DNA of 35,661 bases from an uncultured Mediterranea sp. (lineage in GTDB: Bacteria > Bacteroidota > Bacteroidia > Bacteroidales > Bacteroidaceae), in contig CALZEQ010000034.1 in NCBI GenBank assembly GCA_945641355.1, positions 1 to 35,661 of the forward strand. The letters run 5' to 3'. Numbering within the stretch: position 1 is the stretch's first letter; every line of letters starts with the position of its first letter. Of the stretch, positions 18,320 through 26,050 are shown piece after piece. A program made the translations under genes and the position numbers. The notes beneath the pieces are model-generated. The model was given only the letters and a program-made list of their open reading frames with translations, was not told the origin of the DNA and searched no databases.

Positions 18320-19963
18320 ATGAAAAACAAAAGAGTGGCAATTTCGTTTCTGATGGCCATTTGCGCCATCGCCCACGCCTGGGCTTGCACCAACCTGATT
18401 GTTGGGAAGAACGCTTCAACCGATGGTTCGACCATCGTCTCTTATTCAGCCGATTCCTACGGACTGTTCGGCGAACTGTACCATTACCCCGCCGGAATGC
18501 ACAAGAAAGGCACCCTGATAGACATCCATGAGTGGGACACCGGCAAGTATCTGGGACAAATAGAACAGGCACGGCAGACCTACAACGTCATCGGCAACAT
18601 GAACGAATTCCAGCTGACCATCGGCGAAACCACTTTCGGAGGTCGTCCCGAACTGGCCGACAGCACCGGCATCATCGATTATGGAAGCCTGATTTATCTG
18701 GCCTTGCAACGTTCGCGCACGGCCCGCGAAGCCATCAAGGTGATGACCGACCTGGTACAGGAATACGGCTACTACAGCAGCGGCGAATCGTTCACCATAG
18801 CCGACCCGAACGAAGTATGGATTATGGAGATGATTGGCAAAGGCCCCGGTGTGCGTGGAGCCGTATGGGTAGCCGTCCGCATCCCCGACGACTGCATCTC
18901 TGCCCACGCCAACCAGAGCCGCATCCATCGGTTTGACATGAACGACAAGGAGAACTGCCTCTATGCACCCGACGTCATCTCCTTCGCCCGCGAAAAGGGA
19001 TATTTCAACGGGGTCAACAAGGACTTCAGCTTTGCCGACGCATACGCTCCGCTGGACTTCGGTGCCCGCCGCTATTGCGAAGCCCGTGTCTGGAGCTACT
19101 TTAATATGTTTACCGACCGGGGCAACGAATTCCTCCCCTACATCCTGGGGCAGCAGGACACCCCGATGCCGCTCTATCTGAAGCCTAACCGCAAGATATC
19201 GGTCCAGGATGTGAAGAATGCCATGCGCGACCACTACGAAGGCACTCCGCTCGATATCAGCAAAGATTTCGGTGCCGGCCCTTATCATGCTCCCTACCGT
19301 CTCTCTCCCCTCTCCTTCAAGGTAGGCGACCAGGAGTACTTTAACGAGCGTCCCATCTCCACCCAGCAGTCGGGCTTCGTCTTTGTGGCACAGATGCGTT
19401 CCTCGCTGCCCGATGCCATCGGCGGTGTGCTCTGGTTCGGTACAGACGATGCCAACATGACCGTATTCACACCCGTATACTGTTGTACAGACCGCATTCC
19501 CGAGTGCTATTCGCGGGTGGACGGAGCTGACTACATCACCTTCTCCTGGCGGTCCGCCTTCTGGATTTACAACTGGGTGGCCAACATGACCTACTTGCGC
19601 TACGATCTGCTGATAGGTGATGTGCGTGCCGTGCAGCAAGAGCTGGAGAACAACTTCAACCTGGCGCAGGAGGGTATCGAGTCGGCGGCAGCCAAACTGC
19701 TGGAGAAAGATCCCGCACAGGCCAAGGCCTTCCTGACCAACTATACCGAACAGATGGCACAGAGTACCATAGAGCGGTGGAAACGCCTGGGTGAGTTTCT
19801 CATCGTGAAGTACAACGACGGTGTGGTGAAGCGGGTGAAAGAGGGACGCTTTGAGCGCAATGCCATCGGGCAGCCGGCCGGTGTCATCCGTCCGGGCTAT
19901 CCCAAAGAGTTTCTGGAGGAGTACGTGAAGCAGACGGGCGAACGCTACAAGATGCCTCAGTAA
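18320..19963 (+). CDS. C69-family (PepD-like) dipeptidase, exported
   Basis: This 547-residue Ntn-hydrolase has a signal peptide whose predicted cleavage (AHAWA) exposes Cys23 of CTNLIVGKNASTDGST, the N-terminal nucleophile of family C69. EYGYYSSGESFTIADPNEVWIMEMIGKGPG and ISAHANQSRI are conserved C69 segments. The substrate is likely dipeptides in the periplasm, which would feed the peptide transporters in this window. The 47-base gap after the M23 gene shows no hairpin, so read-through is possible. Confidence 0.92.
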   Translation: MKNKRVAISFLMAICAIAHAWACTNLIVGKNASTDGSTIVSYSADSYGLFGELYHYPAGMHKKGTLIDIHEWDTGKYLGQIEQARQTYNVIGNMNEFQLTIGETTFGGRPELADSTGIIDYGSLIYLALQRSRTAREAIKVMTDLVQEYGYYSSGESFTIADPNEVWIMEMIGKGPGVRGAVWVAVRIPDDCISAHANQSRIHRFDMNDKENCLYAPDVISFAREKGYFNGVNKDFSFADAYAPLDFGARRYCEARVWSYFNMFTDRGNEFLPYILGQQDTPMPLYLKPNRKISVQDVKNAMRDHYEGTPLDISKDFGAGPYHAPYRLSPLSFKVGDQEYFNERPISTQQSGFVFVAQMRSSLPDAIGGVLWFGTDDANMTVFTPVYCCTDRIPECYSRVDGADYITFSWRSAFWIYNWVANMTYLRYDLLIGDVRAVQQELENNFNLAQEGIESAAAKLLEKDPAQAKAFLTNYTEQMAQSTIERWKRLGEFLIVKYNDGVVKRVKEGRFERNAIGQPAGVIRPGYPKEFLEEYVKQTGERYKMPQ

Positions 19964-20104
19964 GCCCCTGACGGACAAAATCAGAACTTTTATCTAAAAA
20001 AACAAAATATCTTAACCCAATCATTAGGATTTTTGAAGTTTATCTTATACATTTGTAAAAAAACTAACGCGAATGTATTAACCTCAAAAAAACAATCGAA
20101 TTAT

Positions 20105-21847
20105 ATGGAAAATCAAGAACTGCTCAAACAAGTCACCGAGAAAGCACAGAAGTGGCTCAGCCCGGCTTACGATGCCAACACGCAAGCCGAAGTAAAACGT
20201 ATGTTGGAAAACGAAGACAAGACCGAACTGATTGAATGCTTCTACAAGGACCTGGAATTCGGTACAGGCGGTCTGCGTGGCATCATGGGTGCCGGCAGCA
20301 ACCGCATGAACATCTACACGGTAGGTGCCGCCACGCAAGGTATGGCCAACTACCTGAACAAGTGTTTTGCCGGACAAGGCCAGATTTCCGTTGTAGTAGG
20401 TCACGACTGCCGCAACAACAGCCGCAAGTTTGCAGAGATTTCAGCCGACATCTTCTCTGCCAACGGCATCAAAGTATATCTGTTTGACGACCTGCGTCCC
20501 ACTCCCGAAGTATCGTTTGCCATCCGCCATCTGGGCTGTCAGAGCGGCATCAACATCACGGCCAGCCACAACCCCAGAGAGTACAACGGCTACAAGGCCT
20601 ACTGGGACGACGGAGCACAGGTGCTGGCACCTCACGACACCGCCATCATTGACGAGGTGAACAAGGTAACCATTGACGACATCAAGTTCCAGGGCAACAA
20701 GGAGCTGATTCAGATTATCGGCAAAGAGGTAGACGACGTCTACCTGGAGAAAGTACACTCCATCTCCATTGACCCGGAAGTCATCCGTCGTCAGAAGGAC
20801 CTGAGCATCGTCTACACTCCGCTGCACGGTGCAGGACGCACCCTGATTCCCGACTCGCTGAAGGTGTGGGGCTTTGAGAACGTGCACTGCGTAGAAGCAC
20901 AGATGGTGAAGGACGGAAACTTCCCCACCGTGGTTTCTCCCAATCCGGAAAATGCTGAAGCCCTCTCCATGGCCATCGCATTGGCCAAGGAGATTGATGC
21001 AGACATCGTGATGGCCAGCGACCCCGATGCCGACCGTGTGGGTATGGCCTGCAAGGACGACAAGGGTGAATGGGTACTCATCAACGGTAACCAGACCGCA
21101 CTGATTTTCCTCTACTACATCATCAAGAACCGCATCGCTACGGGCAAGATGCAGCCCAACGACTTCATCGTGAAGACCATCGTTACTACCGAGCTGATCA
21201 AGGCCGTAGCCGACAAGAACAAGATTGAGATGCGCGACTGCTACACCGGCTTCAAGTGGATTGCACGTGAAATCCGTCTGAGCGAGGGCAAGCAGCAATA
21301 CATCGGCGGAGGTGAAGAGAGCTACGGCTTCCTGGCCGAAGACTTCGTACGCGACAAAGATGCCGTATCTGCCTGCTCGCTGCTGGCCGAAATCTGTGCA
21401 TGGGCCAAGGACCAGGGCAAGACACTGTACGACGTGCTGATGGAGATTTACCTGGAATACGGCTTCTCCAAGGAGACAACCGTCAATGTAGTGAAACCCG
21501 GCAAGAGCGGCGCCGACGAAATCAAGGCCATGATGGAGAACTTCCGTGCCAACCCGCCGAAGGAGATAGGTGGCTCACCTGTCAGCTTGATAAAGGACTT
21601 CAAGACGCTGAAGGCAACCGATGCTGCCGGACAGCAGAGCGACCTGGACATGCCGGAGACCTCCAACGTGCTGCAGTACTTCACGGCCGACGGCACGAAG
21701 ATTTCCGTACGTCCCTCGGGTACCGAACCGAAAATCAAGTTCTACATCGAAGTGAAGGGCGAAATGGGTTGCCCGAAATGCTACGCTTCGGCTACGGCCG
21801 CAGCCGACGAGAAGGTGAAGGCCGTACGCGCTTCGCTGGGCATCTAA
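20105..21847 (+). CDS. Phospho-sugar mutase (phosphoglucomutase/phosphomannomutase family)
   Basis: This 580-residue alpha-D-phosphohexomutase has all four active-site loops: phosphoserine Ser154 in TASHNPREYNGYK, metal loop DPDADRVG, sugar loop GGEESYG, and phosphate loop RPSGTEPKIKFY. GTGGLRG near residue 54 is the N-terminal signature of the PGM2/PgcA-type branch, so glucose-1-phosphate/glucose-6-phosphate interconversion is likeliest. I chose MENQELLKQ at 20105; the frame is open for 24 more codons upstream, but that stretch contains TACATTTG (20048-20055), a possible -7 box, and is A+T-rich non-coding in character. Confidence 0.93.
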   Translation: MENQELLKQVTEKAQKWLSPAYDANTQAEVKRMLENEDKTELIECFYKDLEFGTGGLRGIMGAGSNRMNIYTVGAATQGMANYLNKCFAGQGQISVVVGHDCRNNSRKFAEISADIFSANGIKVYLFDDLRPTPEVSFAIRHLGCQSGINITASHNPREYNGYKAYWDDGAQVLAPHDTAIIDEVNKVTIDDIKFQGNKELIQIIGKEVDDVYLEKVHSISIDPEVIRRQKDLSIVYTPLHGAGRTLIPDSLKVWGFENVHCVEAQMVKDGNFPTVVSPNPENAEALSMAIALAKEIDADIVMASDPDADRVGMACKDDKGEWVLINGNQTALIFLYYIIKNRIATGKMQPNDFIVKTIVTTELIKAVADKNKIEMRDCYTGFKWIAREIRLSEGKQQYIGGGEESYGFLAEDFVRDKDAVSACSLLAEICAWAKDQGKTLYDVLMEIYLEYGFSKETTVNVVKPGKSGADEIKAMMENFRANPPKEIGGSPVSLIKDFKTLKATDAAGQQSDLDMPETSNVLQYFTADGTKISVRPSGTEPKIKFYIEVKGEMGCPKCYASATAAADEKVKAVRASLGI

Positions 21848-21882
21848 CCTCCTCCCTCCCGAAGCATTCATGAGATTGCATA

Positions 21883-21948
21883 CAGAGACACGAAGTCACA
21901 GGCGTTTTTATAGGGTTCCGTTATCCTTCCTGTGCCTTTGTGTCTCTG
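21883..21948. repeat. Long imperfect hairpin between mutase and POT genes
   Basis: Twenty bases at 21883-21902 (CAGAGACAC, AAG, CACAGG) match the reverse complement of 21929-21948 at 18 of 20 positions, with a 26-base spacer. It could act as a terminator or mRNA-stabilising hairpin after the mutase gene, but no long T-run follows. The rest of the 151-base gap shows nothing clear. Confidence 0.6.
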
Positions 21949-21998
21949 TCATGTTCATCCTGCCGATGATTCCTGTCCAACCGTTTTAATACCTATTT

Positions 21999-23393
21999 AT
22001 GACATCCAAAACCTTACCACCTGCCCACAAGCAACCGTTCAGTCGCGCCTTCTGGACAGCCAATGTGGCCGAGATGCTTGAGCGCATGGCCTACTACGGC
22101 GTCTTCATCGTCCTCACCATCTATCTGTCCAACATCCTTGGATTCAACGATTTCGAAGCCAGCATGATATCCGGCCTCTTTTCGGGCGGACTCTATCTGC
22201 TGCCCCTGTTCACCGGCGCATACGCCGACAAGATCGGATTCCGCCGCTCCATGCTGCTGGCCTTCTCGCTGCTCACCGTCGGCTATGCGGCAGTAGGCAT
22301 CCTGCCTACCCTGCTCCAGGCGGCCGGACTGGTGGAGTATGGCGATACGGTCTGCTTCACCGGCCTTCCCCAGAGCGGCCAACGGTGGCTCATCGTCCCT
22401 GCACTGACGGTCATCATGATAGGCGGCTCCTTCATCAAGTCGGTCATCTCCGCCTCCGTTGCCAAGGAGACCACCACCGAGACCCGCGCCCGCGGTTACT
22501 CCATCTTCTACATGATAGTCAACCTGGGCTCGTTCACCGGCAAGTCGGTCATCGACCCCCTGCGCGAAGCTGTCGGCACCCATGCCTACATCTACATCAA
22601 CTACTTCGCCGCCATCATGACCTTTCTGGCCCTCATCGCCATCTTCCTCTTCTATCGCTCGGCCCACTCGTCGGGCGAAGGCAAATCCATGCGCGAGATT
22701 GGCCAGGGCTTCGTACGCATCTTCAGCAACCGCCGGCTGCTCTGCCTCATCCTTATTGTCACCGGATTCTGGATTGTCCAGCAGCAGCTCTACGCCACCA
22801 TGCCCAAGTACGTCATCCGCATGGCAGGCGAGAGTGCCAAACCCGGCTGGATAGCCAACGTCAACCCCTTCATCGTGGTCTTCTGCGTCAACTTCATCAC
22901 CCGTTGCATGGCACGCCGTTCGGCCATCACCTCCATGAACATCGGCATGTTCCTCATCCCCGTATCGGCACTGCTGATGGCTTGCGGCAACCTGCTGGGC
23001 GACGAACTGATTGGCGGTGTCAGCAACATCACCCTCATGCTGATACTGGGCATCATGGTGCAGGCGCTGGCCGAATGCTTCATCTCTCCACGCTACCTGG
23101 AGTACTTCTCGCTGCAGGCACCCAAGGGTGAAGAGGGGATGTATTTGGGATTCAGCCACCTGGACTCCTTTCTCTCCTCCATCTTCGGTTTCGGCATAGC
23201 CGGCATCCTGCTGACCAAGTATTGCCCCGACCCTGCGCTGTTTGCCTCGCGCGAGGCCTGGGAAGCGGCCAGCCAGCACGCCCATTACATCTGGTTCTAC
23301 TTTGCCGCCATCGGCCTGATTGCCGCCATAGCACTGCTTATATTTGCAAAAACTACCCAATTCATCGATAAAAAGAAGAATCCGGCCGAATAA
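21999..23393 (+). CDS. POT/PTR2-family peptide MFS transporter (second copy)
   Basis: This 464-residue polytopic protein keeps the full POT proton-coupling motif (EMLERMAYYG, residues about 25-34), followed by FSGGLYLLPLFTGAYADKIGFRRSM for the loop between helices 2 and 3. LAECFISPRYLEYFSLQAPKGEEG near residue 350 is the family's late signature. It is more compact than the POT protein at 4281-5843 and not closely similar to it, so this is not a recent duplicate. It likely imports di- and tripeptides. It is followed by a good terminator. Confidence 0.88.
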   Translation: MTSKTLPPAHKQPFSRAFWTANVAEMLERMAYYGVFIVLTIYLSNILGFNDFEASMISGLFSGGLYLLPLFTGAYADKIGFRRSMLLAFSLLTVGYAAVGILPTLLQAAGLVEYGDTVCFTGLPQSGQRWLIVPALTVIMIGGSFIKSVISASVAKETTTETRARGYSIFYMIVNLGSFTGKSVIDPLREAVGTHAYIYINYFAAIMTFLALIAIFLFYRSAHSSGEGKSMREIGQGFVRIFSNRRLLCLILIVTGFWIVQQQLYATMPKYVIRMAGESAKPGWIANVNPFIVVFCVNFITRCMARRSAITSMNIGMFLIPVSALLMACGNLLGDELIGGVSNITLMLILGIMVQALAECFISPRYLEYFSLQAPKGEEGMYLGFSHLDSFLSSIFGFGIAGILLTKYCPDPALFASREAWEAASQHAHYIWFYFAAIGLIAAIALLIFAKTTQFIDKKKNPAE

Positions 23394-23419
23394 GTATAGC
23401 ATATTATTTGTATATTTGC

Positions 23420-23447
23420 CGCCGCTTTTTGCCAAAGCGGCGATTTT
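23420..23447 (+). terminator. Rho-independent terminator after POT gene
   Basis: CGCCGCTTT (23420-23428) pairs perfectly with AAAGCGGCG (23434-23442) around a 5-base loop, and ATTTTT follows. Confidence 0.85.
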
Positions 23448-23529
23448 TCATATCCGCCGGGCGGCACAGGCACCGTTACCGAGTGAGGGATACGCATACA
23501 TCCCGCGAAGAAAATAGGAGATACAGAAG

Positions 23530-24333
23530 ATGAAGATACGATTTATAAGTTTGGCCAGCGGAAGCAGCGGAAACTGTTACTACATCGGTACAGAGCAATA
23601 TGGCATCCTGATAGATGCCGGCATTGCCGCACGTACCATCAAAAAGACACTGCGCGATGCAGGCATCGGGATGGAGACCATCCGGGCCGTGTTTGTCACC
23701 CACGACCATGCCGACCACATCAAGGCAGTAGGCGGGCTGGGCGAAAAGCTGAACATCCCTATCTACACCACCGCCCTGATACACGAAGGAATCAACAAGA
23801 GCTACTGCATGACCGAAAAGCTCTCCACCTCGGTCCGCTATCTGGAGAAGGGCGAGCCCCTGCAGCTGGCCGACTTCCGCATCGAGTCGTTTGAAGTGCC
23901 CCACGACGGCACGGACAACGTAGGCTACTGCATCGAGATAGACGGGAAAACCTTCTCCTTCCTGACCGACCTGGGCGAGATTACGCCCACTGCCGCCAAA
24001 TACATACGAAAGGCCAATTACCTGATACTGGAGGCCAACTACGACGAAGAGATGCTACGCATGGGCAGCTACCCGCCCTATCTGAAGGAACGCATTGCCA
24101 GCCGCACGGGCCATCTCAGCAACACGGCCACAGCCAACTTCCTGGCCGAAAACATCACCGAGCATCTACGCTACATCTGGCTGTGCCACCTCAGCAAGGA
24201 CAACAACCACCCCGAACTGGCTTACAAGACCGTGGAGTGGAAACTGCGCGAACGCGGCATCATCGTGGGTAAAGACGTACAACTCTGTGCGTTAAAGCGA
24301 ACCACCCCCTCCGAACTCTATGAGTTTGAGTAA
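23530..24333 (+). CDS. MBL-fold metallo-hydrolase, YycJ/WalJ-like
   Basis: This 267-residue metallo-beta-lactamase-fold protein has HDHADH at 58-63 (THDHADHI) binding two metals, and further conserved segments FLTDLGEI and HLSKDNNHPELAY. The start MKIRFISLASGSSGNCYYIG is characteristic of the YycJ/WalJ branch, whose members are cytosolic nucleases or hydrolases of poorly defined substrate. There is no signal peptide. It stands alone between a terminator and the tRNA-Lys promoter. Confidence 0.88.
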   Translation: MKIRFISLASGSSGNCYYIGTEQYGILIDAGIAARTIKKTLRDAGIGMETIRAVFVTHDHADHIKAVGGLGEKLNIPIYTTALIHEGINKSYCMTEKLSTSVRYLEKGEPLQLADFRIESFEVPHDGTDNVGYCIEIDGKTFSFLTDLGEITPTAAKYIRKANYLILEANYDEEMLRMGSYPPYLKERIASRTGHLSNTATANFLAENITEHLRYIWLCHLSKDNNHPELAYKTVEWKLRERGIIVGKDVQLCALKRTTPSELYEFE

Positions 24334-24382
24334 GGAGAAGTGCAAGAAACGGCCTTTTCATCGAAAAAAACTGCACTGATAA

Positions 24383-24414
24383 TTTGGTAGATTCAAATAA
24401 ATAGCCTACCTTTG
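24383..24414 (+). promoter_or_regulatory. tRNA-Lys promoter
   Basis: TTTG at 24383-24386 and TACCTTTG at 24407-24414 are 20 bases apart, nearly the same sequence as at tRNA-Cys. Confidence 0.7.
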
Positions 24415-24437
24415 CACCCGCAAACGAAAAAAGCGAG

Positions 24438-24510
24438 GCACCCTTAGCTCAGTTGGTAGAGCAACTGACTCTTAATCAGTGGGTCCAGGGTTCGAGTCCC
24501 TGAGGGTGTA
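24438..24510 (+). tRNA. tRNA-Lys (anticodon CTT)
   Basis: The acceptor GCACCCT pairs with AGGGTGT (first pair G-T). The D arm is GCTCAGTTGGTAGAGC. The anticodon arm ACTGA/TCAGT encloses CTCTTAA, giving CTT. The T arm is CAGGG-TTCGAGT-CCCTG. The discriminator A is at 24510. Confidence 0.95.
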
Positions 24511-24531
24511 CAAAAAAGAAAAAGACAACAC

Positions 24532-24627
24532 GGGTAAGTCCTATACGGCCAGCTCCCTTCGAATCCTCCAGGGCTTGATCGCAGCAAAGGTAGTTGGTTG
24601 TAGCGGCGCGATATAGTCAGCTTACCC
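24532..24627 (+). other. Structured spacer between tRNA-Lys and tRNA-Thr, unassigned
   Basis: GGGTAAG (24532-24538) and CTATA (24541-24545) pair with TATAG (24612-24616) and CTTACCC (24621-24627), closing a 96-base segment with a 12-pair two-part stem. The inside contains TTCGAAT and, on the minus strand, TACCTTTG at 24592-24585. It does not fold as a standard tRNA. It may be a processing spacer or a small RNA; I cannot name it. Confidence 0.4.
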
Positions 24628-24631
24628 ACCC

Positions 24632-24705
24632 GCCTCTTTAGCTCAGTTGGCCAGAGCACGTGATTTGTAATCTCGGGGTCGTTGGTTCGAATCCGACAAG
24701 AGGCT
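24632..24705 (+). tRNA. tRNA-Thr (anticodon TGT)
   Basis: The acceptor GCCTCTT (24632-24638) pairs with AAGAGGC (24698-24704), and the discriminator T is at 24705. The D arm is GCTCAGTTGGCCAGAGC. The anticodon loop TTTGTAA gives TGT, in a stem CGTGA/TCTCG with one T-T mismatch. The T arm is GTTGG-TTCGAAT-CCGAC. It is probably transcribed with tRNA-Lys. Confidence 0.93.
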
Positions 24706-24713
24706 CAAGACGA

Positions 24714-24762
24714 AAAGAGAGGAGTTCTGCCATCAAGACAGTTCTCCTCTCTTTCATTTTTC
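24714..24762 (+). terminator. Terminator after tRNA-Thr
   Basis: AAAGAGAGGAG (24714-24724) pairs perfectly with 24744-24754, and CATTTTTCTC follows. Confidence 0.75.
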
Positions 24763-24855
24763 TCTCTCTTCTCCCAGCGTCCGGTCGGGTCTCCGTACGC
24801 CACCGGCACATCCCGTCTATACAACTGATTTTCAACGCCGAAGCAAAGAATCCAC

Positions 24856-25030
24856 GTCACATTGTCATTTGTTGTCATCTTGTCATCTTGTCATTTTCAA
24901 ATGTGAGGGGGAAATTGTATTATAATAAATAATATATTTAACATATTATTTATTATAAACCTAAAAACAGCCCGAAACGTAAATGACAAGATGACAACAT
25001 GACAACAATGACAACAATGACAACGTGACG
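24856..25030. repeat. Inverted iteron-like arms around an A+T palindrome (element F)
   Basis: The right arm (24981-25030) has five units of ATGACAAC/ATGACAACA. The left arm (24856-24898) carries four such units in the opposite orientation (read as GTCAT). Between them a perfect 16-base inverted repeat (24920-24935 and 24943-24958) with a 7-base loop is nearly concentric with the arms (centres about 24943 and 24939). The layout matches the element at 32995-33165, although the unit there is ATTACAATT. Confidence 0.85.
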
Positions 25031-25440
25031 AGCTACACAGGTTTACAAAAACACTATGGACCAACTTGTTACAACAAATCAAAACATGAAATTTTTTTTT
25101 TTGGCAGAACGCTTTAGACCGCAACCGCACCGCCGTACCTTTGTCCGCGAAAGGAAGGATGGACAACCGCCTGCGCCCTTACCATCCTACGGGCATCCCC
25201 TCAGTGCGCTGCGCACGCACGTGGAGAACCGTGGGGAGTGGCTGCGAGGGACGACCTCTCTGCCCCACCCTGTGCAGCGGTCAACAACCCCTGCGGGACC
25301 GGAGCGGAACAACGATGAGACAAGGCAACTTGAGCCGCTTAACCCTGTCCGTTTCAACGCAAAGACGCAGAAGAAACCGAGAAACCGGGCTCCGCCTCTG
25401 TTTTTTTATCCGGCCAGCGTGGAATCTCGCGAAATTTATC
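25031..25440. other. Gene-free stretch before the DUF4199 operon
   Basis: No protein gene is convincing here. The stretch has a run of 12 Ts near 25091-25102, then TACCTTTG at 25136-25143, the same box used by the tRNA promoters. About 290 G+C-rich bases follow, with small inverted repeats (AGGATGG/CCATCCT around 25156-25186; GTGGGG/CCCCAC around 25229-25268). Open frames through it are Pro/Arg-rich and lack any recognisable domain. It could hold an unannotated RNA or be decayed sequence. Confidence 0.4.
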
Positions 25441-25448
25441 TAAATTTG
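25441..25448 (+). promoter_or_regulatory. Putative -7 box of the DUF4199 operon
   Basis: TAAATTTG matches TAnnTTTG and lies 38 bases before the ATG at 25487. No clear -33 element was found. Confidence 0.45.
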
Positions 25449-25486
25449 TGCCCGTATTTTCGTTTAATGGTAGAAAACTGAAAGAA

Positions 25487-26014
25487 ATGCAACGATACGC
25501 GATGCTGTTCGGCACCTACATGGGTGTCTTTTGGATACTGAAGTTCGGCTGTTTCCCGTTAGGGATGTCCCATCCCTTCTTATCACTGCTCTTCCTGGCG
25601 TTCACCGTCTGCGTGCCCTTCATGGGCTACCGCTATGCCCGGCTGTATCGCGACGGAGTGTGTGGAGGAGGCATTTCCATTCCGCATGCCTACCTGTTCA
25701 CCCTCTCCATGTACATCTTTGCCGCCTTGCTCGCCAGCGTAGGCCACTACATCTACTTCGGCTACATCGACGGAGGCTTCATCCTGAACAGCTGCCGCCT
25801 GCAGCTGGACCAGATGGCACAGAGCGGCCTGCCCGGCATAGAGCCTGTCATTGACGAATACCGGGCGTCGCTGGCCATGGCCGAGGCACTGACCCCTGTA
25901 GACATCACGCTATCCCTGCTATCGGCCAACATCTTCATCGGATGCCTGCTGGGACTGCCCACAGCCTTGGCCGTAGCCAGGCGGCGACCCGCTTCGGATA
26001 GCACGCACCAATAA
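25487..26014 (+). CDS. DUF4199-type membrane protein
   Basis: This 175-residue protein has four hydrophobic segments: about residues 5-22, 28-45, 65-85 and 143-163. The layout, with a polar loop holding LQLDQMAQSGLPGIEPVIDEYRASL between helices 3 and 4, matches DUF4199, a Bacteroidota family of unknown function often found before a GT2 glycosyltransferase. I chose MQRYAMLFG at 25487 because a GTG at 25448 would overlap the -7 box. The glycosyltransferase follows 36 bases later, so a joint role in making or flipping a lipid-linked sugar is possible but unproven. Confidence 0.82.
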   Translation: MQRYAMLFGTYMGVFWILKFGCFPLGMSHPFLSLLFLAFTVCVPFMGYRYARLYRDGVCGGGISIPHAYLFTLSMYIFAALLASVGHYIYFGYIDGGFILNSCRLQLDQMAQSGLPGIEPVIDEYRASLAMAEALTPVDITLSLLSANIFIGCLLGLPTALAVARRRPASDSTHQ

Positions 26015-26050
26015 ACGAACAAAAAGAAAACTTCATCAAAAAAAAGCGAT

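Noticed and set aside
18446..19978. 510-codon minus-strand frame opposite the C69 dipeptidase
   Set aside because: It is antisense to a gene with clear C69 motifs, and its sequence is Val/Leu/His-rich without any domain, typical of the reverse frame of a G+C-rich gene.
22014..23435. 473-codon minus-strand frame opposite the second POT gene
   Set aside because: It is an antisense shadow of a well-supported membrane transporter. Its composition (Asp/Gly/Glu/His-rich) is that of reversed hydrophobic codons.
24444..24659. Minus-strand frame with SGTRTLDPLIKSQLLYQLS
   Set aside because: This is the well-known spurious translation of the antisense of a tRNA gene.
24856..25030. Possible CRISPR array
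   Set aside because: The units are 8-9 bases and abutting, with no unique spacers and no cas genes nearby; they are tandem iteron-like repeats in inverted arms.
25056..25481. 141-codon plus-strand frame before DUF4199
   Set aside because: It runs through a T-run and a promoter-like box, is Pro/Arg-rich, and shows no domain.
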